A DNA stretch of 64,000 nt from Ruminococcaceae bacterium KH2T8 (lineage in GTDB: Bacteria; Bacillota; Clostridia; Saccharofermentanales; Saccharofermentanaceae): positions 338,201-402,200 of the forward strand of contig FOIY01000003.1 in assembly GCA_900111435.1 (NCBI GenBank), read 5' to 3'. The position numbers were made by a program, and so were the translations under genes. The notes under the pieces are model-generated. The model searched no databases and had not been told where the DNA came from. It worked only from the letters and a program-made list of their open reading frames with translations. Below, one piece after another: positions 25,790 to 35,181 of this stretch (positions are counted from its first letter, which is position 1; each line of letters starts with the position of its first letter).

Positions 25790-27598
25790 ATGAAAGTATC
25801 GTCTAACCTTAAGATCATATCTCATATCGCATTTGCCCTCTTCTTCTGTCCGGCAAATGTATTCCTTGCGATACCTTTCGTCGGAGCATGCGCGCTCTTT
25901 ATCAGGCATATCTCAACTAAAGAAGGCTTTAAGAGGGTCGAACTCGATAAGAAGTCAGTACTTCTGTCGATGGCTGTGAACCTCCTGCTCCTCTTCGTAT
26001 TCATCTTCAGATGGAATACCGTAATAGGGCTCATCCCTACCGTCCTCGGCGGACTGATACTGACGGTTACGGGATCGCTCGCCATCCCAGTCGTGACCGC
26101 AATTTACGGTCGCGAGGCAAAGGCTTCCGTTTCATCAGATACGAAGCTTACCATCCCGGAGCACCTGATTGCTTTATTATTCGCATTTCTGATCATCACG
26201 ATCACATCCTCATCCTCGCCTCTTATCGCAGTTAATCAGATCAATGATCCCAACTGTCTTCTTACCGTCGGACGAGGACTTATCCACGGAAAGATCGTCT
26301 ACAGGGATCTCATCGAGCAGAAAGGTCCGATCCTTTATCTCATAAATGCGATCGGCGCACTCATCACTCCTTATGACTTTAAGGGTGTATGGCTCATGGA
26401 GGTCATAGCCTGCGACATATTCATAGTCACCGCATCGAAGATCCAAAAGCTCCTCTCGGGCAAAAAGGATCTTATCACCACTATCCTGATCGGCACTCTT
26501 ACTTTCGTGGTCTACAGCTGCAGATGCTTCGCTTACGGTAATACCGCCGAGGAGTTCTCTATTCCTTGCATCGCGATCGCACTTTATCTGTGCATCAGGT
26601 GCATCGCGGAAGATAAGATCGACTTTAAGAGCACAGTGATCGTAGGTATTTGCACCGCGGTGATATTCTGGATCAAGTATACGATCTGCGGAGCGATCGT
26701 CGGTATCGCACTCTTTATCCTCGGATACCTGATCAAAAGGAAAGACTTTAAGACTCTTCTTCGTACGATCCTCGGAGTACTCACCGGATTTGCGATCGTA
26801 TCTTTGCCGGTGATCATATTCTTTGCGGCTAACCACGCGCTCAATGATCTTAAGGAAGTCTACTTCATATCCAATATCTTTAAGTACAACATGGGCGGCG
26901 AAGCGGATGACCCGGTCTACAAGCTGCTGAACCCTCTTCTCATGCTCTTCTTGTACGGAGCCGAGAACTTCCACCTTATACTCATGTTCGTCATCGGTCA
27001 AATCTACTTATCGAGAAAGAGCAAGAGCGTTACGATAATGACATCGATCGCTTTCGTGACATGCTTCTTCTTCGCATTCATCAGCAGCAAATCCTATCCG
27101 TACTATGCTTTCGTCCTTACTCCATTTACGATCGTTTCATGGGCACCGATAAGTGAGCTCATATCCGAAAAAACCAAAAAGAAGAACGCTGCAAGATATG
27201 CGATCGTTATCGCCTTGGCTCTTATCACCTGTGCGGCTTCCGTTTCCGAATCCAGGAACAGGGAGCAGATAGGAATAGCAAAGGACGATTATCCCACATA
27301 TCACCTGTCGCAGATCATAAAGGAGTCAGATGACAGATCGCTTATCTGCTACGGCTTCCTCGATCGCGGATTCTACACATACACTGAGACTGATCCCGAC
27401 GTAAAGTATTTCACGTATCTTAATGCAGATTCTGAACATATCCTTTCGGTTCAGAGCGCATATATCGCAACGGGAAACTATAAGTACATCATCACGGAAT
27501 ATGCTCCCGTCAACTTCGAAGGATATGAGCTCATCGCTACAGACAAGAGCCCTATCGAAGATATCGATTATTACCTTTACCAGAGGATCGACGACTGA
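25790..27598 (+). CDS. GT-C-type polytopic membrane glycosyltransferase-like protein
   Basis: 602 residues with about 12 membrane helices. Typical of lipid-linked-sugar GT-C enzymes is the first outside loop with an acidic residue and the phrase VGRGLIHGKIVYRDLIEQKG (residues about 165-185), which carries the D/E-rich catalytic region. It may transfer a sugar from polyprenyl phosphate to a wall polymer or protein; acceptor and sugar are unknown. The ATG at 25790 has no ribosome site and sits eight bases after TATAAT, suggesting a leaderless message. Its stop is 3 bases from the end of the convergent HD-GYP gene, with no terminator visible between them. Confidence 0.8.
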   Translation: MKVSSNLKIISHIAFALFFCPANVFLAIPFVGACALFIRHISTKEGFKRVELDKKSVLLSMAVNLLLLFVFIFRWNTVIGLIPTVLGGLILTVTGSLAIPVVTAIYGREAKASVSSDTKLTIPEHLIALLFAFLIITITSSSSPLIAVNQINDPNCLLTVGRGLIHGKIVYRDLIEQKGPILYLINAIGALITPYDFKGVWLMEVIACDIFIVTASKIQKLLSGKKDLITTILIGTLTFVVYSCRCFAYGNTAEEFSIPCIAIALYLCIRCIAEDKIDFKSTVIVGICTAVIFWIKYTICGAIVGIALFILGYLIKRKDFKTLLRTILGVLTGFAIVSLPVIIFFAANHALNDLKEVYFISNIFKYNMGGEADDPVYKLLNPLLMLFLYGAENFHLILMFVIGQIYLSRKSKSVTIMTSIAFVTCFFFAFISSKSYPYYAFVLTPFTIVSWAPISELISEKTKKKNAARYAIVIALALITCAASVSESRNREQIGIAKDDYPTYHLSQIIKESDDRSLICYGFLDRGFYTYTETDPDVKYFTYLNADSEHILSVQSAYIATGNYKYIITEYAPVNFEGYELIATDKSPIEDIDYYLYQRIDD

Positions 27599-27601
27599 AA
27601 C

Positions 27602-30600
27602 TTATTCCTTATCGGATGACTCATCATCCATGGGCTTTTCTTCGTTCTTTTCCTGAGGCTCGGCTTCTTTCTCGGCGCTGTCAGACTTGGCTTCATTTTC
27701 AGCCTTAGCTTCAGCGGCAGCTTCCTTGTCCTGTCTCTTGTGGATATTATTGATATCCTCAGTCGAGCCGTGACCGTCATCGTCCTCGGCCTTCCTGATC
27801 TCACCCTTATCTACCAGGCGCAGGAATGCATCGACGACATCGTTATCGAGCTGCGTACCTCTTACCTCTTTAATTATCGAAACGACCTTATCGAAATCCA
27901 TGCGTTTTCTGTACGGACGGTCGGAATACATCGCGTCGAAAGTATCCGCTACCGCGATTATCCTTGCAACAGGCGGGATCTGATCCTCAACAAGACCTTC
28001 AGGGTAACCTCTGCCGTCGGGACGCTCGTGGTGGGACTTGGCACCCGCGGCGAGCTCGGGAACGACTGTTATATGCTTTAATACGCGATAGCCGAGCATA
28101 GCATGTGACTTGATCATCATGAACTCGTTATCCGTGAGCTTACCGGGCTTATTAAGGACTGAAGGCGGTATACCGATCTTACCGATATCGTGAAGGAGCG
28201 CGATATTGTAATACATATCGACCTTATCCTTGGAAAGGCCCATCTCCCTGGCAAGAAGCTCGGTATATTCCGCAACTCTCGCAGAGTGACCCTTCGTATA
28301 CTTATCCTTCATATCGATCGTGTTGGCGACAGCCTCCGTCATCTCTCTGATGAGCCGTCTGTCGTGCTCTTCTTTCTCTCTGAACTTCTCGGTCCTCTTT
28401 CGGATATAGATGAATACGGCAAGCGCCATCATCATCAGGAACAGTATGCTCATAAGGATCCTGAACCACCACATCTCACCGAGGCTCTTCTCCTTTACGA
28501 TCACGAAAGAAGTCTCTTCGCCCATGACTCCGTGGGAATCACAGAGCCTTACGACGAATCTGTAATCTCCGCCTCTGAGGTTCGTATAATCGACCGTTCC
28601 GAACTGATCTCTCGATATGGTCGTAGTCTCATTATCAAAGCCGTCGAGATAATAGATGACGTCGGGATTAGCAAGAGAATATGTAAATACACAGCAGTAG
28701 AACGTTACCTTCTTCGCGCTTGAAGGGATAACGATACGACCGCTGTCATCGGGATAGATACGGGTACCGTCAACGTCGACATACGGAAGCGATATCTTAA
28801 TCGAATCAACTGACTCTTCCAGCTCGTCGATATTCACTTTCGCAACGCCCGTGGAGCCTGCCATATAAAGGTCTCCGTCCTCAGACAAAGCGCTGTAGGA
28901 ATTCGAAGTAGCTATACACGGAAGACCGTTATCCATTCCGTAATATACGGGATCGATCTCGCCGTTTGCGAGGAGCCGGTCAACAGGCACTACATAGATG
29001 CCGTTGCTGCTCAGGATCCACATGTCGCCGTTTCTATTCTCATAAAGATCGAAATTATTCGAATACGGGAACTGATTTATCGTCGTGATATTAAGGTCCT
29101 CATCCATATATGCGAGCGAATTACTCGTGACGATCCAGAAGATATCTCCGGAGCTTCCGGGCTTGATCCTCATGATAACGTCTGAGCTCAGACCATTCTC
29201 GGTGCAAAGGTTCGTGATACCGTCATCTGCGAGGACATATATACCGCCGCCGTCGGTACCGAGGAGCAGCCTGCCGTCACTCGTCTCATTGATCGTGAGA
29301 ACGTCGCTCTCACCGATGCCCGAATATACATCATATTTCTTTGTAACGGTATCGCCCGAAATGATCGCGGCACCACCCGTATATGCTACTGCGAAAGTAC
29401 CGTCATGGCGTTCGTAGATCATCCTTACACGATTCGTCGTAAAGCCGTCAGAGGTATTAAACCTTGTGACTTCGCCGTTATCATATCTGATCAGGGCATT
29501 GTCACTGAAGGAGCATATCCACAATCTGTTCTGACTGTCGCAGAGCATGGAACGGATCTTAACGCCGTCATAGATCTCGATAAGATCATCGATATCGATA
29601 GGATCGCCGGAAGCTGTGTGTGCGGAAGTTACAGGAAGACGGTTCAGTGTTCCGTTGCTTGCGACTACGGACAGACCGTTATCCTTACCGATAAAGAGCA
29701 TGTCGTTATAGATACAGGTGGCATTTACCGTCTCAGAAGGGATATCGTACTTTTCGAAGATATCGGTAAAGCGGTTCTTTACGATCTTCATGACGCCCTG
29801 TCTTGCAGAAGCGAACCAGATATTGCCCTGGTAATCAACGAGCATCTCTTCGATGGACGAATCGAGCGGGATATCCTCAAGTATCTGTATGGAATTCCCC
29901 TCCATGATGCCGATACCGTTATCGGCACAGACCCAGATCCTGCCGTCAACAAACTGAAGCCTGTTGATACTGTACAGAGGACCTACATGAATATCAGAAA
30001 CGACCTGAAGCGTCGTTCCGAGCTCGCATAGGATAACCTGGGACTGCTTGGTGCCGAGATAGAATCTGCCGGGCACGTCAGGGTCAGCCGTTACGGTCCT
30101 TAAGGTATCGTCAGAGATCGCGCCGTTACCGTAATAGCAGACGCGGCTTTTGTTCTGAAGTACGATCAGGTCGCCGTCCAAAGTTACGCAATAGATCATG
30201 TCGTCAGGACCGACGCTCAGATCCTTTACATATGCATCCCTGATCATGACATCGTCGATCATAGTAAGATTCATATCCTTATCGATAACGGCGATACCTG
30301 CAGTAGTGGCGGCGTAGATATTACCTTCGCTGTCTTCCGCGATGGACCTTACGGATGCCGAGTTCAGACCTTCGGGCTTACCGAACATCCTGAACGAATC
30401 GCCTTCCATAACTGCCAGACCGCTGTCGTTAGTACCTACCCAAAGCCTGTCGCTGCTGTCTACGAATAGACAGACGACGCTCGCGATACCGGTAGTGGAA
30501 TCTATTCTCTCAAAATTATTGCCGTCATATCTTATAAGTCCGCTGTAGCTGCCGATCCAGATAAAACCGTCGGACGTCTGGACTATATCGTTGGCTTCCG

Positions 30601-30817
30601 ATGTAGGAAGGCCGTTAGAGTTGTCATAAAGGAATGCCGAATAACCTTCGCCGCTCTCGAGGATCCTGTCGGTTATACCAAGACTGTCATCAGTGATCGG
30701 ATCAAGCCTTATGGCCTGTGAAAGCTGGGGGAAGAGCAAAATGACCGCAAGGATCATGGCGGCGGTGATCAAGAGCCGCGACTTCCTGCCATATCTTTCT
30801 GATCTATATTCAACCAT
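27602..30817 (-). CDS. Beta-propeller sensor fused to HD-GYP cyclic-di-GMP phosphodiesterase
   Basis: About 1,071 residues. An N-terminal signal or anchor helix is followed by roughly 12-14 two-component-regulator propeller repeats (pattern DSSDRLWVGTNDSGL, SEGNIYAATTAGI, SDGRLLLGTDGGGI), a Y_Y_Y-like beta domain (FTYSLANPDVIYYLDGFDNE; YTNLRGGDYRFVVRLCDSHG), one membrane helix, a short coiled linker and an HD-GYP domain (NIALLHDIGKIGIP; HHERPDGRGYPEGL). The C-terminus is a charged Glu/Lys/Asp tail. It should sense an outside ligand and degrade c-di-GMP inside. Start choice: ATG 30817 has AGCAGG upstream; ATG 30850 has none. TATAAT on the minus strand (30881-30876) is a likely -10. Confidence 0.9.
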   Translation of the reverse strand: MVEYRSERYGRKSRLLITAAMILAVILLFPQLSQAIRLDPITDDSLGITDRILESGEGYSAFLYDNSNGLPTSEANDIVQTSDGFIWIGSYSGLIRYDGNNFERIDSTTGIASVVCLFVDSSDRLWVGTNDSGLAVMEGDSFRMFGKPEGLNSASVRSIAEDSEGNIYAATTAGIAVIDKDMNLTMIDDVMIRDAYVKDLSVGPDDMIYCVTLDGDLIVLQNKSRVCYYGNGAISDDTLRTVTADPDVPGRFYLGTKQSQVILCELGTTLQVVSDIHVGPLYSINRLQFVDGRIWVCADNGIGIMEGNSIQILEDIPLDSSIEEMLVDYQGNIWFASARQGVMKIVKNRFTDIFEKYDIPSETVNATCIYNDMLFIGKDNGLSVVASNGTLNRLPVTSAHTASGDPIDIDDLIEIYDGVKIRSMLCDSQNRLWICSFSDNALIRYDNGEVTRFNTSDGFTTNRVRMIYERHDGTFAVAYTGGAAIISGDTVTKKYDVYSGIGESDVLTINETSDGRLLLGTDGGGIYVLADDGITNLCTENGLSSDVIMRIKPGSSGDIFWIVTSNSLAYMDEDLNITTINQFPYSNNFDLYENRNGDMWILSSNGIYVVPVDRLLANGEIDPVYYGMDNGLPCIATSNSYSALSEDGDLYMAGSTGVAKVNIDELEESVDSIKISLPYVDVDGTRIYPDDSGRIVIPSSAKKVTFYCCVFTYSLANPDVIYYLDGFDNETTTISRDQFGTVDYTNLRGGDYRFVVRLCDSHGVMGEETSFVIVKEKSLGEMWWFRILMSILFLMMMALAVFIYIRKRTEKFREKEEHDRRLIREMTEAVANTIDMKDKYTKGHSARVAEYTELLAREMGLSKDKVDMYYNIALLHDIGKIGIPPSVLNKPGKLTDNEFMMIKSHAMLGYRVLKHITVVPELAAGAKSHHERPDGRGYPEGLVEDQIPPVARIIAVADTFDAMYSDRPYRKRMDFDKVVSIIKEVRGTQLDNDVVDAFLRLVDKGEIRKAEDDDGHGSTEDINNIHKRQDKEAAAEAKAENEAKSDSAEKEAEPQEKNEEKPMDDESSDKE

Positions 30818-30875
30818 ACGCGATCGAACCTGCTCTATATAAACAAACAAAAATCTTTAATATATGTACTTCTTA

Positions 30876-30881
30876 ATTATA
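30876..30881 (-). promoter_or_regulatory. Probable -10 element of the propeller/HD-GYP gene
   Basis: TATAAT on the minus strand, giving a leader of about 50 bases to the preferred start. A TTGTTT lies 19 bases upstream; the spacing is long, so support is modest. Confidence 0.4.
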
Positions 30882-30958
30882 GAACAAATAATCCGTCAGT
30901 AAACAAAATACAGATATGTTAATCGTTTATTTACAATGAGCGGATAACGTCATTTCGC

Positions 30959-30989
30959 TTGAGTCTCCCCTTAGGGCAGGTGTTATAAT
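30959..30989 (+). promoter_or_regulatory. Promoter giving a likely leaderless SDR transcript
   Basis: TATAAT at 30984-30989 with TGT before it, and TTGAGT at 30959-30964 (19-base gap). The ATG at 30997 is seven bases beyond the -10, exactly where transcription would start. No ribosome site is present. Confidence 0.55.
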
Positions 30990-30996
30990 CTCAGAT

Positions 30997-31908
30997 ATGG
31001 AAAAGATACTTATCACAGGCGGAACGACATTCGTGAGCAAGTACGCCGCAACTTATTTCGTACAGCAGGGATATGACGTTTTTGTCCTTAACAGGAACAC
31101 TAAGGCGCAGGTCGACGGCGTTACTCTTATCGAGGGGGACAGACATGATCTCGGCGATAAGCTCAAGGGGATGAGATTCAATACAGTCTTGGATATCACG
31201 GCTTATAACAGGAGTGACATAGTAGATCTTATCGACTCTCTCGGAGAATTCGGAAAGTACATAATGCTCAGCTCAAGCGCAGTATATCCCGAATACGCAC
31301 CGATGCCTTTCGACGAATACGAGACACGAGCTGAGAACAGATACTGGGGACGATACGGCACGGATAAGATCGAAGCCGAGGATGAGATTCTGAAGAGGAT
31401 CCCCGACGCATACATCATCAGACCTCCCTATCTCTACGGACCCATGAATAATATCTACAGGGAGGCTTTCGTATTTGACTGTGCTTTATCGGACCGAAAG
31501 TTCTGCCTCCCCGGCGACGGCAGCATGAAGCTTCATTTCTTCCACGTCCGCGACCTTTGCAGACTCTTCGAGAAGATTGTTAAGGAAGAGGTCGATGAGC
31601 ACATCCTGAACGTCGGAGACCCCGAAGCTGTTACGATCAGAGAATGGGTAACGAAGTGCTATGAAGCAGCAGGAAAAGAACCACAGTTTATCAGCATCGG
31701 GAAAGATATAGAACAGAGAGCCTATTTCCCATTCTACGATTACGAATATATCCTCGATACAAAGAGGATGGCAAAGATCCTTCCCGACACGACTTCACTT
31801 ACCGAAGGACTTGCCGAAAGCCTTGCATGGTATCGCGAGAATAAAGCTGACGTAAGGGTCAAGCCACTCATAGAATACATAGACAACAATCTATCTGATG
31901 ACAAATGA
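30997..31908 (+). CDS. NAD-dependent epimerase/dehydratase-type SDR protein
   Basis: 303 residues, extended short-chain dehydrogenase fold acting on a nucleotide sugar or similar compound. The N-terminal nucleotide-binding motif is altered: ILITGGTTFVSKYAA instead of the GxxGxxG form, as in CSP41-like atypical SDRs. SSSAVYPE, the YGTDKIEAE stretch (Y and K of the YxxxK site) and IRPPYLYGP follow the family pattern. No substrate can be named. The message looks leaderless. It overlaps the 2H phosphoesterase gene by four bases (ATGA). Confidence 0.88.
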   Translation: MEKILITGGTTFVSKYAATYFVQQGYDVFVLNRNTKAQVDGVTLIEGDRHDLGDKLKGMRFNTVLDITAYNRSDIVDLIDSLGEFGKYIMLSSSAVYPEYAPMPFDEYETRAENRYWGRYGTDKIEAEDEILKRIPDAYIIRPPYLYGPMNNIYREAFVFDCALSDRKFCLPGDGSMKLHFFHVRDLCRLFEKIVKEEVDEHILNVGDPEAVTIREWVTKCYEAAGKEPQFISIGKDIEQRAYFPFYDYEYILDTKRMAKILPDTTSLTEGLAESLAWYRENKADVRVKPLIEYIDNNLSDDK

Positions 31909-32426
31909 TGATTACACGAACGATAATGATATTTCCGGAGTTTGATAACATCGACTCCATAGACAAGATAAGGTCGAAGTACGATCCGCTCGCCGAACTC
32001 GTAAGACCGCATGTCACGCTTGTGTTTCCTTTCGAGTCCGATATGACGGACGACGAGATCAGGTCCATTCTCGAGTCAAAACTTCAAGATATCCGACCTT
32101 TCGATCTGACGCTTCAAGGATTCAGCAAATACATCGACGAAAAGTTCGGAAACCATCTCTTCTTGAACATCACCGAAGGCTATGACGAGGTAGTTAAGAT
32201 ACACGATATCCTGTATGCGAATGAGTTCCAAAGATTCGATCTGGGATTCCCGTATGTTCCCCATATGACCGTAGGAAAGCAGCCGACGATCGAAGCGATC
32301 GACAGAGCCTATGAAGACGCACTCTCATGCACCGAAGTCTTCTCTACCAAGGTCACCAAGATCTCCGTTGAGATGATCGGCGAACACGAAGAATCGATCA
32401 TCATTATCGAGAAAGAACTGAAATAA
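31905..32426 (+). CDS. 2H phosphoesterase (2'-5' RNA ligase superfamily)
   Basis: 173 residues with the two HxT motifs of the family: RPHVTLVFPF near residue 35 and VPHMTVGKQ near residue 120. Proteins of this fold act on cyclic phosphates or 2'-5' bonds in RNA; the actual substrate is unknown. It is translationally coupled to the SDR gene and is followed by tRNA-Pro on the same strand. A second, broken member of the superfamily lies at 39117-39627. Confidence 0.88.
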   Translation: MMITRTIMIFPEFDNIDSIDKIRSKYDPLAELVRPHVTLVFPFESDMTDDEIRSILESKLQDIRPFDLTLQGFSKYIDEKFGNHLFLNITEGYDEVVKIHDILYANEFQRFDLGFPYVPHMTVGKQPTIEAIDRAYEDALSCTEVFSTKVTKISVEMIGEHEESIIIIEKELK

Positions 32427-32470
32427 ATGAGAAATCCGCCGCGTTTTGTGATATACTCACGTGGCAAGAT

Positions 32471-32546
32471 CGAGGTGTAGCGCAGTTGGTAGCGTACGTG
32501 CTTTGGGAGCATGGGGTCGCAGGTTCGAATCCTGTCACCTCGACCA
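32471..32546 (+). tRNA. tRNA-Pro (anticodon UGG)
   Basis: Acceptor arms CGAGGTG (32471) and CACCTCG (ending 32542) pair fully; the discriminator base A and an encoded CCA follow. The anticodon arm has the loop TTTGGGA with TGG as anticodon, and the T arm is GCAGGTTCGAATCCTGT. A TATACT at 32452 is a possible -10. It marks the left edge of the accessory island. Confidence 0.95.
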
Positions 32547-32552
32547 TAGAAA

Positions 32553-32588
32553 CGCCCGTAGTCATTACGACCGCGGGCGCTCTCTTTT
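32553..32588 (+). terminator. Terminator after tRNA-Pro
   Basis: CGCCCG (32553-32558) and CGGGCG (32574-32579) with further GTC/GAC pairing inside, followed by CTCTCTTTT. Confidence 0.75.
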
Positions 32589-32594
32589 GTTCAT

Positions 32595-33236
32595 TTACTG
32601 CTGAACGCCGAACACATCAGATTCCGCATAATCATATTCTTCATCAAATTTGCCGTCCAGCACGGTATCACGGGTGAAGTCAACGCCTTCGCATCTGCTC
32701 GTCAACTGCTCGTGGAAACCCCGTCTGTCAGCTGCCTCCATATAGAAGTCATACCTAAAATGCATACCGTATACATCTATGAACGCGAGTCTGATCTTAA
32801 AGCGCTCGAGTTCAAATCCCTCTTCACCTTCGTATTCACTCACATATGTAGGATCGTACGGAGTATCAAGTCCTCTGTCCTCCGCATATTGCTCCCAGGG
32901 CACAGTCCCCATGTTACATATCGCATATTTCGTTATACGTTCGAGCGAAATTATATCCTGCCCCGGAAGGACAAGGTAGTTCTTCGTCAGGATCACCGCC
33001 TTATCACAAGCAGTATTTCTTACCTGATATATCACGGGATCATCGCTGAGTTCGCTATAGATCTCATCGTAACCGAGCTCTTCGATACGAGCCTCATAAA
33101 ACGGCTTATCGGGAGTTTCTTTCTTCTTAAAGAGCTGCGCAAAGAAACCCTTTTCTTCCTCTTCTTCATCGTTGGATGAATTACTCATCCCGGGCTGCGG
33201 AAGTATCAATGAGAAATCTATATCTTCAATACGCAT
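32595..33236 (-). CDS. Hypothetical cytosolic protein
   Basis: 213 residues, no signal or membrane segments. After a short acidic stretch (DEEEEEKGFFAQLFKKKE) comes a mixed alpha/beta domain that I do not recognise (PFYEARIEELGYDEIYSEL; KTNYLVLPGQDIISLERITKY-like region; HFRYDFYMEAADRRGFHEQL). The middle with alternating hydrophobics resembles PH-like folds used in small bacterial YcxB-type proteins, without a clear match. AGGAGAG precedes the ATG. It is the first minus-strand gene after the tRNA and ends just past the tRNA terminator. Confidence 0.7.
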   Translation of the reverse strand: MRIEDIDFSLILPQPGMSNSSNDEEEEEKGFFAQLFKKKETPDKPFYEARIEELGYDEIYSELSDDPVIYQVRNTACDKAVILTKNYLVLPGQDIISLERITKYAICNMGTVPWEQYAEDRGLDTPYDPTYVSEYEGEEGFELERFKIRLAFIDVYGMHFRYDFYMEAADRRGFHEQLTSRCEGVDFTRDTVLDGKFDEEYDYAESDVFGVQQ

Positions 33237-33263
33237 ATTATTTCTCTCCTAAAACATTCACTT

Positions 33264-33806
33264 TCATCGATATTTATCTATTGTCCTGTCGCTCCACACA
33301 TGCGCTTCGATGTAGCGCTCGGGACCGAACTTTCCGTCATCGTTCCAGTCCTGCGGGAGCCCATACTTCTCGATGAGCTTTACTATCTCATCATACGTAT
33401 AGAGCTTCTTTCTGTACTCTTTGCCGTCATTGACCTTATCGCTGAATGTCGGCATCGAGTCACCGTATGTAAAAGATACTGTCTTCAGATCAAACTCCTC
33501 TATTGGAATCTTAACGTATTCGCTCTGCTCATACCAGGTAGAAAGCCACGGACTGAATCCTATGACCATATAGTGAGGAGAATCGATCTCCATGATACCG
33601 CCTTTCGCAGCGAATTCTCTTCGCAGGATCGCCTCGCAGGCTTTGCGCTTCTCAACATACTCATCCGTCCTTGCCGCACAGAAAGAATTCGGACGTTCTT
33701 CCCTGATCTTCCGCATAACATCTGAAGCCTCATCTGTTGAGAGTTTAGTCAGGCTCTTAAACGGGCCCGATCTGCGGTCATAGAAATGGTAGAGGTACAT
33801 ATTCAT
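33264..33806 (-). CDS. Conserved hypothetical protein (island gene)
   Basis: 180 residues, soluble. It has a compact set of motifs that look conserved: YHFYDRRSGPFKSL at the start, KGGIMEIDSPHYMVIG in the middle, VSFTYGDSMPTFSDKV, and KYGLPQDWNDDGKFGPERY near the end. This fits an uncharacterised group found in Firmicutes; no function is known to me. The start codon touches the stop of the upstream 124-residue gene (TAGATG), so the two are coupled. No catalytic motif is evident. Confidence 0.75.
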   Translation of the reverse strand: MNMYLYHFYDRRSGPFKSLTKLSTDEASDVMRKIREERPNSFCAARTDEYVEKRKACEAILRREFAAKGGIMEIDSPHYMVIGFSPWLSTWYEQSEYVKIPIEEFDLKTVSFTYGDSMPTFSDKVNDGKEYRKKLYTYDEIVKLIEKYGLPQDWNDDGKFGPERYIEAHVWSDRTIDKYR

Positions 33807-34181
33807 CTACACTAATTCCACAGATATTCTTTCGCAGTAGATATCGGGATCTATATCCATCTCGCACGAATACAAATGGAATCGAGCGTTCTTCTCATAA
33901 CCATTCTCCGACAGATCATCTATGGTCAATCCGGAGCAAAAACCGTTATTTGTTTCAAACGCGACTTTACCGTGCATATTCCACAGATGAAGCTTAACCT
34001 TGAGAGTGGGATCATCATGCGAAGAAAGCGTGATATCCAGACACTTAACATCCTGTCCGAGGTCGTCAAGATCAGAATAAAAATGCATATCGTTAACCTG
34101 AGAAAAGTGACACCACGCTTGCAATTCGACCGGCAATCTTGAACGTAACTTTTCTATACCTTCTATGCTATCCGAAAACAT
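33807..34181 (-). CDS. Hypothetical protein, 124 residues
   Basis: Soluble, acidic protein without recognised domain. Alternating strands (KCLDITLSSHDDPTLKVKLH; VAFETNNGFCSGLTIDDLS) suggest an all-beta or alpha/beta fold. Small acidic proteins in such strings are often immunity or antitoxin proteins; here that is only a hint from size and company. Its stop directly abuts the next start. Confidence 0.65.
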   Translation of the reverse strand: MFSDSIEGIEKLRSRLPVELQAWCHFSQVNDMHFYSDLDDLGQDVKCLDITLSSHDDPTLKVKLHLWNMHGKVAFETNNGFCSGLTIDDLSENGYEKNARFHLYSCEMDIDPDIYCERISVELV

Positions 34182-34187
34182 ATAACT

Positions 34188-34724
34188 CTACCTTATTATC
34201 TCCAGCTCAATGCCGTTGTCCTTAAGGAACTTTTCGACACTCTCGAGATTCTCGATCGAAGCTATGAACGACATCGACTTTCTATCCTTCGCGATAAATA
34301 CCATTGAATACTTGAAAGCTCTGATACACTGAATGCTGCTCCAGTAAACAGTTGTCTTTTGCTTAGGCGTTATATAAGTAAGTCCATTCTCATCGATTTC
34401 GGAAGAATAGTCTTCGTCTTTTCTGCTCATATGATTCTTCAGTCTGATCTTATAAGTTACAACTAGCAGTGCTATAAAGAAAATGAACAGATATATAACG
34501 ATAGCGAATACGATACCCGAAGGACTCGGCTGCTTGATAATGTCAGATATCATGTAAAACGAGCACAGGATCATTATCGCATCAAGGACCATAAATACAT
34601 TGATGACTTCAGACAGGAATTTCACTTTGCATTTCGGATCTTTGATGAGCTTTGCAAGACAATATGTAATGTCATTCATCTCGTGAATATAAGGTGTGCG
34701 ATCCGTTGATCTTTGTAATACCAT
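34188..34724 (-). CDS. YcxB-like membrane protein
   Basis: 178 residues with two membrane helices (FMVLDAIMILCSFYMI; IVFAIVIYLFIFFIALLVVT) followed by a PH-like YcxB C-terminal domain (EIDENGLTYITPKQKTTVYW; YSMVFIAKDRKSMSFI; FLKDNGIELEIIR). YcxB-type proteins are poorly understood; the cytosolic domain probably binds lipid or protein. AGGAG precedes the ATG. Part of the minus-strand island run. Confidence 0.75.
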   Translation of the reverse strand: MVLQRSTDRTPYIHEMNDITYCLAKLIKDPKCKVKFLSEVINVFMVLDAIMILCSFYMISDIIKQPSPSGIVFAIVIYLFIFFIALLVVTYKIRLKNHMSRKDEDYSSEIDENGLTYITPKQKTTVYWSSIQCIRAFKYSMVFIAKDRKSMSFIASIENLESVEKFLKDNGIELEIIR

Positions 34725-34736
34725 TTCAGTTCTCCT

Positions 34737-35168
34737 CTACTTATTCCTAACACAATTATACCTTACTGTTTCTCCATCCGGATATTCGATCACGATCTTC
34801 TCATCACTAAAGCCGCATTTGCGATAGAACCCGATCGAATCATCGTCAGTCTGTGCTTTTAGTTCTTTCAATTCCTCCGATTCGATTACACTTTGGATCA
34901 GCAGTTTCCCGATACCCCGGTGATGATATTTATCAGCAACTGCGATCCCTATGATCTCCGTTATATGATCAGAAAGCATTACGACCATCACCGCCGCTTT
35001 CTCCCCCTGATATTCGCATACAAATATCTTCACGGATCCTGCATTAAGATGATCATCCATCTGAATCTTGTAATCATCATATGTTGCACGATACATGCAT
35101 TGAGAATAGATCGAAAATGCCTCTTCAGACAGCAGCCAATCTCTGTCACGACATTCAAAAACTCTCAT
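34737..35168 (-). CDS. GNAT-family N-acetyltransferase
   Basis: Acetyl-CoA-dependent transferase, substrate unknown. The CoA-binding motif is HHRGIGKLLIQSV, preceded by the strand TEIIGIAVADKY, and the closing strand is DSIGFYRKCGFSDE. I prefer the start MRVFECRDRDWLLSEEAF at 35168, which has GGAAG upstream and follows the stop of the preceding gene; an upstream in-frame ATG at 35252 would overlap that gene by 70 bases and adds no recognisable domain. 143 residues, usual for small GNATs. Confidence 0.82.
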   Translation of the reverse strand: MRVFECRDRDWLLSEEAFSIYSQCMYRATYDDYKIQMDDHLNAGSVKIFVCEYQGEKAAVMVVMLSDHITEIIGIAVADKYHHRGIGKLLIQSVIESEELKELKAQTDDDSIGFYRKCGFSDEKIVIEYPDGETVRYNCVRNK

Positions 35169-35181
35169 AGCTTCCAAGGCC

